Of a stretch of DNA of 64,000 nt, positions 10,900 through 23,536 are shown one piece after another. This DNA is from Varroa destructor. Its lineage: Eukaryota; Arthropoda; Arachnida; Mesostigmata; Varroidae. Every line of letters starts with the position of its first letter. Position 1 is the stretch's first letter. A program made the translations under genes and the position numbers. The notes below the pieces were generated by a model, which ran no database searches, was not told where the DNA came from, and saw only the letters and a program-made list of their open reading frames with translations. The stretch covers positions 50,861,471 through 50,925,470 of the forward strand of contig NW_019211455.1 of the NCBI RefSeq assembly GCF_002443255.2, read 5' to 3'.

Positions 10900-13800
10900 G
10901 AAAAGATCAACTTTGCCAGCAATCAATAAGCGGAGTACTATTTGTGGTTAGTTATGTTTACCAACTGGTAACTTCTTGTTTTTACCATTCGTCATTTGTG
11001 GAAGCGTATTCTTTCATCGCCTTTAATTCACCACACAACCTTCCGCCGAGCAACGTAAACAAAAGCGCGTTTTATATCTAAATTTATACCTTCAAACACG
11101 AATAGCATCAGAAGCCCCATGAGTGGAGGTAGTTGTTAGAAGCCACGGGACTTTCCGTTTCACGGAAGTGGACAAAAAAGCCTTTGACCAGAAACAAACC
11201 GCGTGGGCCATCGAATAATGCCATTAAAACGTACTCACGCCGATATCATGAAAACGATATCAGCGAGTAAATTTCGGGAAAATTAAATACGCTATACTTG
11301 ATAATTCGCCCACAATCTAAACACGAGTAGCAGCATACGGACCCGATAAGAGATGGCGCCACTATGCCTACTATTATTTATTCAGTTATGTATATATACA
11401 TATATGCATTATGAGATATCTTAAAGTATCGTACTCGCGTCGTAGTATTGATACTTTATCACGTCTCGATGGTGATAGGGCATTTTGAAAAACTGTGTCC
11501 CTACAGCCGTCGCACAAATCACGGATGGGAGCGTAGGAGATAGAAAACGAATTTGAAGGAAAATTGAACTTTTTATCTAGAATAAGAGTAAAACGGCAAG
11601 GAGAGTAATGTCAACGATAAGGCCGACGGTCAACGCTAAGTAAAAAAAAAAATGCAAAACATTAATGATTTATGAGTAAATCGTTACCGCCCTTGAGACA
11701 ATATCGCAAAGGCAAGACACTGGGCGTCCCCGCAAGCTCATTTCTGAACGTCGCGTTGCTTCGTTGTCAACTGGTTATCACCGTTTTTGCTGTATGCTTC
11801 AACTGTCACAACAGGCAGTCGAAATGCGCCGTAGGAGAAGAGTACTATTTTAGCGCAAGTTAGAACGAAAGATCGACTACCCAGTTGGTCAGATATCGAA
11901 ACATACAGCCAACCACAGGGCTCCAACATGCATCATCGTCCATAGCACGAATTTGACCATCGACAGAATGACGGGTCGTACGCCCCCAGTCAGCTAGAAT
12001 GATAATGGTACACAGAGGGCGGATAATAAAGAAAACTGTAAAAAACTGCAATTACCAACAACGTAGACACGAACAGAAAGAGAACGTTGTGTAACGACGA
12101 GGGCTCGAGTGAGAGAAGCAGTTCGAAATGAAATTGATGAGTTTCGTTGGAGCAGAGGCGGCGGCGTCAAGAAGAAATGCTGAGGCTAATGATGATGGTC
12201 GGGGTGGGGTGGGGGACGGCCATAGAGCTGGACCGGCGACAGCAAAAAAATCTTGAAAGCGTTTTTATAGACTGCGGCTTGGTTATTTCAGCCGCAACTC
12301 GTCAAGCACATGGATACCGCTAGTTAAGAGTTGAGGTATTTTTTTCACTGCTTTTACGCCATACGCGAGACGTTGTACTTTCGTCTTGATCGAAGCTTTC
12401 ATCATCTGTCTTTGGACTTGGTGGTAAGGCAGAAGGGCCAAAGGTAGAGAAGATTCATCGAATGGATAAGCGCGGTATTAGCTACCACTATTACTGTGTA
12501 GTGTTAAATTCATCCGGTCCAGAGCAGCTTATTGGCAACGATTGCACCACCACACCCATTCAAGGCTGACCGGCGCTGCTGATGCTGGCCCGGGTCTACT
12601 ATTTGGCGACCCTTTGTTAATGACGAAGCACTCTGTGGCTGGATACAAATTTCATTTGAATTTTTTTATGAATCTCGTTTTCAAATTTAGCCTTTCTATG
12701 CTGCCATTCTTCCATCTAGCTGTGGTGGCCAAGAAAAAATGTTTTATACACATCATATGGCTGTGCGTTACAACAATACAGTCTTCCCGTTTCATCACAC
12801 AATTGACAAATTGCAAAAACAACGATTTATCAAAAAATCTTTTGTCTACCATATACAAGTATGTTACTATCGGGTATTGATACAGCATAGAGTCAATGAA
12901 GAATGGTATAGTACAATAAAGGATATAATGAGTCTTTCGAATAGGCGCAATCGTCGATGAAGATATGAGCAAACATCTGAGTAATCATAATGGTGATAAT
13001 GCTTCGGCATTAACACCGCCATCTTTAAAGAGCCAGCAGATTGAAGGGTGGTCTATGCCACGTGCGGATTCATGCCATTTGCCAAATTCAGCTGGGCTCT
13101 ATTTAATAACAGTCATGCATGCGTTGTGCGTATAGAAATATATTTCCATTGAAGATACTATCCATGAACATGATTCATGGATTCAAAAGAGTAAAGCTTT
13201 CTACCAACAGCGGATTAGATTGACCATGGACTAGTAGACGGAATTCGTTTGGCTTTTGGCAACCGGATCAAACATAACGAGGTGGACCCGCCTGTCAGAG
13301 GAACCGAAATCTGGCGATGCTCTATATACATACAGACTAACTATATCTTTGTCACCCACCCGACGCCTAGCGCGGTGCATATATAGGTAATATATCTATA
13401 TTAATAATGAGATTATATCTTTCCTATAGAGAACATATCATATAAAGAACAGCACGTAGTGCTGATGCTATATGATCCACCTGGGTCGAACGACTTTATA
13501 TAGCCTGAGAACAATCGAAAGTAATCTGATTGTAGCTCTGGAACGTTTCAAGTGCGTACGCAGAAAGGTAAAAACGCGTGTGTGTATATATATGAACAAG
13601 GTACTCTTTAGAGCTGATCCAGAATCGATTTGAACAAAATTGCGTTCGTCTGTTTTAACGGAGAGAGCTTTCGGATACAGTACCGAAAAGCAAACTTTAG
13701 TAATGGCAATTAAAATTCACAAGCAAGATCAACAAGTAGGGCAAAAGGGGGCTAAGAACTAATCATTTGATTGCATTCATTTTCGCTTGTTGCTTGTGGC

Positions 13801-14560
13801 AATCATGCAGAAGCTGTTCTTCTCGCAACCTTGTTGTTTCCTATGTTCGCTTTCGTCGTCAGAGTTGGGAGCGGTGTGTCTCTCTGAAAAAAAAAAGCAT
13901 TTTTGCTACCCGTCCAGGAATGTCTGACTAACATTTTCCGTAGCTAGATCGAATGCTTGCTGGACGTAGACAGAGTAAGGAGCCTATTTATAACGGCGAT
14001 TATCCAATCCGATCACCGACCGGACGAATCCTCTGGAAGACTCGTCCCTCCTGCCTTTCTTCGGCCGCGTGTCGCGTCCGGAAGTATTCAGTACGCTCAG
14101 CCCATATGCTGCCTTCTAGCACCTTCGCAACCCTTGTTTATGTACGCTCTCTTTCCTTTTCTCGCACTCTACGCCGCCTTCAATAAAAACCCACTGCGTG
14201 TCTGAATCCGTTAGTGATCCCGCCATATTGGCGTCGCATGCATATACGCACATACTCATTCATTCACGCATACGGATACGCTGATGCTGACGTTCCCGAC
14301 CTCGAAGCAAACAAGGAAGTACTTATCCCAGTAATAATTCAGTCACTGAGGCGCCACGGCGCAGCTGTCGATGCTCAGAGCTGCGCAAAAAGCTTAAATA
14401 CTGCACTCAATAGAAACAATAGCTTTGAGAAATAAGAAATAGGGAAAGTCGGTGTAGGAAGGCAGCGGAAGCCTGGATTCAAATTACTGTTTTTCCTTCC
14501 GAAGAGCGAACTGGCAGAAGCGTACCATTCCGAAGAAAGATGGGCTTAACTCCACCGTTT
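10900..14560. other. no gene seen
   Basis: Mixed sequence with a G-rich run at 12201-12215 (three runs of four to five G), a small hairpin at 13160-13182 and several short TA-rich patches around 13.3-13.6 kb. No frame stands out. Confidence 0.55.
13160..13182. repeat. short perfect hairpin
   Basis: ATCCATGAA and its reverse complement TTCATGGAT, separated by five bases (CATGA). A 9-bp stem of this kind occurs by chance in a window of this size. No function assigned. Confidence 0.6.
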
Positions 14561-14564
14561 GACC

Positions 14565-14828
14565 ATGCTGTCGAGGCTAGCAGAATGTCAGCACAACGAA
14601 GTAGTTATAGTTAACTGGCCTCACAGTGTTAAAGGTCTGCTTGAGGATTCTCCAAACTTACTCTCGGCCACGCTTTCTACTGTACTCAGGAGCAGAAAGG
14701 GATGCCTGGCTGACCCGCAGGCGCCCAAAATTGGCCGGCGCAAACATCGAAGGAACGGCCCCACGTACGCCGTAGTTCAAAATCGGCAACTTGGCCTAGA
14801 AGACGAACGTGACTCAACTAAGTATTAG
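14565..14828 (+). other. exon-like open frame, 87 codons, unrecognised
   Basis: ATG at 14565 in an acceptable context (GACC before it), 87 codons to a TAG. The translation is evenly composed, with a basic stretch (KIGRRKHRRN) near the middle. No donor or acceptor clearly bounds it and no poly(A) hexamer follows closely. Unrecognised, and a chance frame is a fair alternative. Confidence 0.12.
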
Positions 14829-14934
14829 CTTTTTCAACCACTATCGCTGTCATTACGCTGTTATGCGAGGTCTGTCTAGCAGACAGCTCAAAGGGACCAG
14901 TAGCAAGCAGACAGGCGCCAACGCGCTGGCTGCC

Positions 14935-14963
14935 TAGGTAGGTAGGTAGGTAGGTAAGTAGGT
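14935..14963. repeat. TAGG tetranucleotide repeat
   Basis: About seven TAGG units, one carrying a G-to-A change (TAAG). It is a tetranucleotide microsatellite and does not match the pentanucleotide telomere repeat of arthropods. Confidence 0.9.
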
Positions 14964-14979
14964 GCGAATACGAAAAAGC

Positions 14980-17900
14980 TATGGAACCAGCTATAGGCTT
15001 TAAGGCTACAGGCAAAAACATCAGAGAAACTAACACACGCCTGTTTTCCCATGCTGTTTATGCTAATACGTGCCACACAAGATATTTGCAAGAATTGTTA
15101 AGGAGAAAGCTGGATGTAGCGTTCAAGATGGTTCATTGATCTTTAAGATTGTTTCTGGAAAATCAAAGCTCGTTGCGTCCTTCGTTAGCGAAGGGAAAGA
15201 CCGTGCTTCGTCGCACCCGTAGAACCATCTGTCTACTTGAAAGAAGCGTAGAACTTGTACTGAAATGAACATTTCTGACAGATGAACATCAGCAACAGTA
15301 ATCGTCACTGCAGTCATTGTAATTGCATGGTGGAACAATGAAGGTTTGAAGAGGTCACACTAAAACGATTATAATGCTCATAAAATCCCTTCTGTCGAAG
15401 GGTCGAGGAGACGAGTAAACCTAAGTAGATATTATCAATTTAGATGATCAAGTCATCGAAGTTGATAATATACAAATACTACGTTGATAAAAAAAATATA
15501 TTGTTGTCTTATATTGTTTTCTGTATTCTGGATCCGTCTACTCGGACGACAAGTTCTGTTTTAAGCTTCGTGAAGTTTACTTCCCACATTTTCCAGAAAC
15601 TCCGGAGAGTGCGACCCCGCTCTTCATTTATTTATTCATTGGTTCATTAGCCCTCTTTCATCAAGCCTTTCGACCACTCACTGGAGAAGAAGGTGAGCAT
15701 CGATTGTTCTTTGGTCGAGCTTCACCTGTTGAAATGCTCATAGCAGACAGTGCAGACACACACATAGTCATACATGCATAGATATACACTACATAGGGTC
15801 AAGTCAGTATATTAGATAAAGATTCTCATACGGGCTCTGACAGATTCGGCGAGATATTCAGAGCACATGCTTTTGGTTCTCAGTCATCGCTGCTGTGACG
15901 CTCAAATTTGTATTCTCGATGCTAAAGTTCCTACAAACCCTAGGAACGAGGGTGACATGCAACAATAAACACAATGTGTCGTCCCCACCTCCAATTCCGC
16001 ACGTTTAGCTGTCTCTTATGGTGTATGCCGTCGAGCTTAATATGCACAAATGCATGCACCAGACTTTTACTACAAGGGACCGAAAGTCACCGTTTCGGGC
16101 GCGCCTCAGTCTAGCAAAAGTTTCCATTGCAGCGCGAAAAACTCAGCTAGTCCCTTACTTCTCTAGTTCCGACCGCCTGATGATAGCTGAAGGGAGAAAT
16201 TAATATTAATGGGGCAAGATTGAGCTAGCGAGCCCAGGGATCACAGAGGGAGCTAGCTTCCACTGCCATGGCACTAACCCTAGAAACCGTCTCCAAAATA
16301 GATGCTTAAGTTTGCGCGAACGATCTCATTCGCTTATGTCGTTTCTTCTGTCCGTCGTATCGTAGCCGATGACCAATGATGGCCGTAGCTGTGATGGTGA
16401 TGTTGACGGAAGTGGAAGAGACGCTCGAGAGGAACGAGTACAGCGAGCTATGGCAACAGATGGGTACCTGGTTAGAAAGAATATACCCATAAACATGATC
16501 GAGGCGCAGGGACAACCGGACTGGCAGTTTCTTATTTTTCCAATAACGGCACCTGTAACAGTGGCATAGGAGGAAGCGAACGCGACCGACGAGGCGCTGC
16601 GAGTTGTTCTTGTTGTCGGCCTAGTTTTCAGCAGTGCCCAGCATCTAGCAAGCGGTAACTTTGTTACAGGTTTACAGGTCCTGCTTGCCAGTATTATACT
16701 TATTTCGAAGCTGTTGTTTACACTATGCGCTTAAAGCGAACGTTTCTACGAAGCATTTTTGTCTGACGAAGGCTGTCAATTTGAGGTCAAGGTCGGCAGC
16801 TTTTGAGGCAGGTTTTATGTCTGTTGGGTCGAGTCGATGGGAGCTATTTATTGCTTGCTAACTGGCATCATATTAAAGAAAAGCGGTGCTGCACTGCGGG
16901 ACGATCTAAGTGACGTACAATGCGTTCTGCGCCGTTACCACTGCTTCTCCTAAATACGTAGATTTCTCTTGCTCGGCCCGCATTATGTTTCAGGGGCATA
17001 AGATTTGAGTTTGTTTGCTCGAAACTTGAACGGACTGAATTTATATAGGTGATGGATAGATACGTGCCATTTTTGATAGTTTTACCTACTCTAAAGTGGC
17101 AAATTCATAAAGTTGCCAATTAGTTATAGTATACCAAGAAACAGAAACAGAACAAAATAACTTAAAGTTATTACAAGCTAACGATAAGCCACATTGCACA
17201 AATGGGTAGTTCAAACATCAATATAACCTTTGATGCGTTTTAGCTCGGTGAACAGCAAAAAAATTGGAAAAACGATTATTTGTGAACAGCAGCGCATGCA
17301 AGGTTCGTTTTGGCCTAACTAGTCTAAATCAATCGACATTAAACTCTGTCACCAAAACACTATATCTCAGACATCGACTGTCGTCACACATCCTTGCGTC
17401 ATGCATTCTGTGCGCCGTTACAATCGTTACTGACACTTAACCCCCATAACGATTCCGTTGTTTCGTCACCTCCGCGGCGGGGATCCTCTGCAACGATCGA
17501 GTATATCGTTATCTTTGAGCCAGTCTCAAATGACGGACAGTTGTACGCATTAATTTTGTCGTGGTGCTACTTTTACAACTCCTAAACTAGTTGTATGCCT
17601 GTATCAGAATTATACAAATATCAGCGTGATCCACCCTCATTCCACGAAACTTCCTGCGAGATCTTGTTTACTTCGCCATTGCTACCGGTATGTCTGCAGC
17701 GACCGACTTAGATATTGTTGTACAGATTACGTCACACGACTGGTGGACCTTTCAATGACAGTCCCCGAGCCAGACTGCTATGGAGTACTAAGGCCTGTAC
17801 CGAAGAGACGACACCTTTTACTGCCTGGACCTCGTTCAACTCAATAGTAGATCCGACCCACTGACAGGTACGGACCAGCTCATAGTTTCTTTATAGACGA

Positions 17901-20900
17901 TTCGACGCAGGACTTCGGCGTTGCGTTCTGATAGAAATACGGCCGTCGTTCAAGATAAAAAAAATCACATGGCGTAAAGGTCGTGGGCGGATAGCTCGCC
18001 AGTCGACCCCTGGGTTTCGGTAAAGCACCGTTGTGTTATAAGGTAGTGTAGTATATCGTAGAAACCTGACCGCCGCGTTTAGAAGCCGTCCAGGGAAAGC
18101 TGAATTTTAATATCACGTGAGCAAACAGTGAGCTTTGCTTGAAGCAAATAGGCACAACGGGCTGAAATGGAACCGGCAGATAGCTATTCTTGTATGTGTG
18201 GAAAAGCTGAAATTGCCTTGAAGAAGAGAGAAGGCTGAGGCAGTGCCTTGAATTAGGAAAAAGGCCCGAGGGTCACCTGCAGCGGTTCAAGGTGACATTT
18301 TTTTGCAACAGAGAAATTAACTTAGGAGAGTTATAACGAGATTAGCCAATAGCCGTTACCGTGATAAACGGAGCATAGTGAGCACTTGTATTCAAAAGCA
18401 GCGTAAGATGCTGCAGAGTACATTGTACGGCACATATAGTAAGAAGCCAAATATCTCATATCCTGACTAAAGACACGTTATCATCTTTCGGCAATCTTCT
18501 TCAATTTCCAATTCACTTCTGAACCAAGCAAAACCGAAAATCAGTCAAATAAGCTTCTAAACCAAAAAAGCCAAATGGTATATAGATATATATATAACAC
18601 CTATTCCGTGCTGTAGCAGTGAACGCAAAAACGAAAGTCACGGTCATATTGCAGAAGTTCCGAGGTAGAAAGAGCCAAATAGAGCGCCTAGGCTAGTAGG
18701 AGACAATTGGTGATCCTTGGTAGAAGGGAAGAATTGGCTATGGAGACGGTAGCTGGGCAAAAAAAAGGGGGAAAGGTAAGCTCCCGTAAGGCTTTCAATT
18801 CCGACTTCATGTCGTTTCTTTTGATAAGTATGGGAGCGCCCGTCGAGGGCCATCTTCTGCTTGATTCGCTGATTGTGAAGTTCTCAGACACAGGTCCGTT
18901 CGTTCCCTCTTTCTCGATTTCAACATCGTTTCTTTTTTTGTCGCCGCCGCCGCCGCCGCCAGATATAAGTAATACAAATTCTGTTTTCTCTTCCTCCTCG
19001 TCCTCCTTCTGATGCTACTTGCTCTCAGCAGTTTCATCCATGGCGCCTCCTGCATATTGTCAGTTCTACCGGGAACTGCCATAATTGGTGATGGCAGTTG
19101 TATCTTCAACGTTAAGAGTCGTCTAGTTTTTTTCTAAGACGATTCAGAACCGCAAACTTTCTTTTTCAGTGACGGCGGTATGAACCGCACACGATCGCGT
19201 GTGTGAGTTCTGGGTTTGAGAATTGACAGCCCCTGTACACCAGATACTGTTTATGTCTGAATTATTTTTTGTACGCACAAAACAAGGAGTAAGTGGCCCG
19301 ATTTTGTGCATCAGTCAGTGGTAGACGTTGGCGTGTATCGCATGTGTTTTCTTTGGCCGGCGCGCTCACCGGGACAAATAAATGTAGGGGTATGGTGATG
19401 ACGATGGTTTTGAATCGAAGAGAGGGATAAAGAGAGATCTCGGAGGACTCGGCATTGTCGTAGTTTAGAAAGCGGCCCCAAACAACTAGTAAAATCCAAC
19501 AACAAGTCATACGGAAAATATAAACAGCTGAAAAAATAAGGATCAGATATGTGCGTTCTATGGTGACATTAACGACATGCACACAAAGAGAACAGCTTGG
19601 GGTACGTACTATTGTCTGGGAAGCTATAAAAAACGTCATCATCTGTGATCAATCCACTCAAGATCGCGCGTCACAACGACTATCTAAAATTATTCGTATT
19701 ACACGAGGAGACAACAGAACCGGAACGGCAAAACTACTGGCGGATGGTACATATACATATATGTAATGTATCGGTGGCATTTTTAACCTATCCTCATTTT
19801 CTAGCAGTAGCAGCACTTAGCACGTGGATAGGAAAATCGGAAAGAAGATCAGCCTCCCTTGAACCAATCCACTGGGGCTACACACGCGCACAGCAGATAT
19901 GGATTAGCCAGCTACGGCGAAAGAAGTCACTCTCATCGTTTCGCGCTTTTATTTAGTTTCTTACTGTGTTTTTCTTCTAAAGCAGACAGCCATTCCCCAT
20001 CACGACGACAATGATCGCCTGACCACTAATGATGTCAGATCGTTTGCACTTTCTTCGTATTCCTTGCTATACCATACCATAGTGTCAATCGCAGCGTGTA
20101 TCAAATGCGCCAACGAGGCTACTGACCAATACAATCAACGGGAACCAAACAAATTCGACTAGGTAACAAGCTATTCGTAGCGAGCTCATTTGAAGACCAT
20201 TCGCTGGTCGGTGGCAACGCGGCAGTTTTTTCTTGTCTTATGAGTCTTCTCCTCGTGTGGCGGACGGTCTCTTCAACTCTATGTAGTCTCTGCGCATTCG
20301 ATTGCAAAATCGGTAAACGCTTTGGACGCGACGGACGCATCAGACGGTTATCTATGCGTGAGTAAATTCCGTTCACGGTGACACATCTGAAACTCTCCAC
20401 ATGTCACAGTGTCAATACATTTTACGCCTTAATTTTGTCAGCCACTACAGACGTAGACAGCTACCTCTCCGCTATTGTTTTAACCAATCCTATTCATATA
20501 CTTCTGTTAGCAGGGCAAAAGGCGGACTGGCAACAGGGGCGATTGAAGAACCGTCGTACATATTGTCTGTCTTTCGATGCGATTATTTTTCTAGTCGTTA
20601 TCATAACCAGCAGTTGCCATTATAACTGTTTCCCCATTCGACATATGTATACTTGCACACCGTGCTCCTTTATCCTCCCCTCTCCGTAACTTGTTTTGGG
20701 TAAATTTTTTTTCTATATCACCAGTTGTTGCTTTCCTCTTCTTTCCGTCAAACACCTCTTAGTGTAGCCTGAATTTTTTGCACACATTTATCGAAAACAG
20801 AAAGGACCAAGTCGTTCTTGTCACGATCTGATTCTTCACTATCTACCTCGAAATTTGCGTTCGTCTGGAAAACATTTTCGTTTGCTGGACTTCGTCACAA

Positions 20901-22400
20901 CGCCGCCTGTTTCGTACACCAGCCGTCGTTAACATTGCCGCTTAGTGTATACGTCATAATCGTTTTCAACTGACATCATTCGGTGATTTTAATGTTTCGC
21001 TTCGCACGCGTAAAGGCTCCGGCCATTCCGTATTTAATTCTATCGTATAAACTATCCGGTCAACATAGTCGGTGTTCCTCTGTCCGTTGTCTGCGCCCTG
21101 TGAACAACAACAATGGCGGCAACGCAGCCGCGAGTAATATCGGGCTCAACGGCCTCCGCATGGCGTTCGCCGTTGTGACTAGACGCTGATTACTGCGTAG
21201 CCTCCTGTCTGCACAGAGGCACAGTATATCGCTAAAATCGTACCGACTTTCAGTGAAGCGCGAGACCTGCAGCCTTCCTTTTGTGGATCGACCGAAAACG
21301 GCTGAGAACCAGCAACGAGAAGTCTTTGAGAAATGCACAATATAACGAGGCAGTGCATCTCTTCGTAAGTGATGATGAAAAAAAGAAAACTATAAAAGTA
21401 ATAAGCTGAGCCATGCAACGATAGCCCCGTCATAGGTTTATAAACACGTAAAGAGTTGACTGGTGAGTTGGAGAGGTAGGGGCGATACTTGGGTAAGCAA
21501 TAACGAATCAGAACGTCTCGAGTTCTATGTACATCCTAATTCTAATTTATGTAATCTTGCAGCACAGACAATAAAGATGATCGTCACACTCATTGTGATG
21601 GCAACGTGATATCATTTGCACCCTTCAATAGCCGGATGGCGTCAGCCGGAATCACTATCCACATTTTATTGTCATAAGTGAACTGTTGTGTCATCTATGG
21701 ACGTATGTGGGACAATTAACGATTATAAAATCTGGCGAAGCGTTACGCCCATGCGTCAGATTTTTCTGATGACGCTTCCGAACAGCGACGAGCCGCAGTT
21801 ACGTGCAGTGCAGGTAGGCAGTTAAGCAATTAGTGTAGTGTTTTTTAGTCCGTCGCAAACGTACTCGTACACGCATGCGGAAAATTGCAAGGGCATACAG
21901 TCCGAGTGGATATAGTAGAAGTCTGATATTGACTGAGGCTGAGTTATCAAGCTGACATTAACCTGGCCATCGTTCGCTGCACACGTTAGATTGGGCCAGC
22001 TAGGTATAATGATTTGCTGGTAGGACAGCCTGCTCCACAAATTCTCCATTTTACCGTGCTGCAGCAGCTACGGCCCCGGCGGTATTGCAAACCCAACCCC
22101 GTAAAGAAGACCATCGAACTCGCCAGCTGGCGCGTTTCAGGCTAAGTGCTTTGACTACGCTAATTGACGGATTATCAGTGTTCGACAGACAACACAATCG
22201 TTGACTATTGAAAACCGAGCAAGAACGAACTAGAAGCCACGACAGGGACCATCTGCTTGATGATGGCCAGAATAACTGAAATGCTATTTCGGTATAAATG
22301 AGTAATGTTACAGGGGCAACTGCGTCAGGAAAAACGCGGTTGGCCTGTGTTATTTGCTATTGACGCTAACAGCACGCTTAAAGCCAATGGCGACCGAGCA
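14980..22400. other. no gene seen
   Basis: A long stretch with only short frames. It holds the CCG run at 18943-18960 and a weak two-way hairpin near 21737-21778. I see no exon, RNA gene or element in it that I could defend. Confidence 0.5.
18943..18960. repeat. (CCG)6 trinucleotide repeat
   Basis: Six CCG units following a T-rich stretch. It encodes a proline run in one plus-strand frame, but the surrounding frame is short. Confidence 0.9.
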
Positions 22401-22411
22401 AATACATGTTA

Positions 22412-22460
22412 ATATATATATATATATATATAATTTGTATTCGTACTATATATATATATA
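22412..22460. repeat. pair of TA microsatellites
   Basis: An AT run of about 22 bases (22412-22433) and a TA run of 14 bases (22447-22460) separated by a few non-repeat bases. The plus-strand frame across it is Tyr/Ile-rich only because of the repeats. Confidence 0.9.
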
Positions 22461-23515
22461 CGCGTATTTATCGTCTCTCTACTTGAACCAAATGTTCGCG
22501 TTAACGATAGAAGAGTATACTAATAATAATATATATGTATACGTGTTATGACTTAAATTTATAATATGTTGTGGATTTTTATTATAGTCATTGTTGTCAT
22601 CGTACTGGATTTATCTGCCAGGAAGAGATATAATCCACTATAGTTTGGATTCGTATACGATACCTATGTTTCGCGTACAAAGACGTCGCTGACTATAAAC
22701 TGATAGACGACTCATGAATAGATATAGAATAGATACGAATCCAGAAGTTCCTAAATCCTAAACCACCTAAGAACTTAGTTGATCCACATGAAGTTAATAA
22801 AGGGAAAAGAATCATTGATTAATTGAATAATTGAAGTGAAAACAACAATTTACATCAGTGAACAATCCCCAGACGAACGCGCGATATTCTTCTAAATTAA
22901 ACATAGCTACCGTCTTCGAATCAAACTATTGCCCAATATAGCTTCCACTGTTTCATGCGCTAAGGAAAATTTGTATTTAAGTTTTCCCGCACATGAACGC
23001 GACGAGGACACAGTACGAGACGCAGGCCTCGTTTCATCTCAGTCCTAGCATGAAGTCGGTCAACTCAACATGTGAATATATTTAATATAAGTAGAAATAA
23101 AACATGATTTCGTAGGCGTAAGACGACCCCGACCTTAACCCTATCAGGAACTGACAAGCGCCGCTTTAGGCCTCCTTATATATATAGCTGTTACGTGCGG
23201 ACTTAGTTTACGTATCCATAAACGCTAGAGGGCTTGATTTACACGACGTTTTCTGCTAACGATCGCAGCAAATCCTGTAGTTTACGGCATATAACAATGA
23301 GAACAGAAAATACAACAGTGTAATGTAGTGTACTGCATAATATTTGTCTCATTATCGCCAGACCTGGCCAGTTTGTTGTCGTCAGAATACCACTGTGTAC
23401 GGCTAGCTATTTTTACGTTGCTACTTAGGCCGCGGCTGCGTACAAAAGAACTACAGAAGAGGGATCGCGCTCTTTCGCTGCTGTTGTTGTTGTTTTCGGT
23501 CTGCGTGACTCGACC

Positions 23516-23536
23516 GAGCGAGCGAGCAAGCGAGCG
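23516..23536. repeat. GAGC tetranucleotide repeat
   Basis: About five GAGC units with one A insertion-like change. Low-complexity DNA inside a short plus-strand frame. Confidence 0.85.

Noticed and set aside
14935..14963. Telomere-like TAGG repeats
   Set aside because: The unit is four bases; arthropod telomeres use a five-base TTAGG unit, and the tract is short and internal.
21737..21778. Hairpin GAAGCGT/ACGCTTC with an inner GCGTC/GACGC stem
   Set aside because: The two stems use the same bases, so only one short stem can form. It is within chance expectation.
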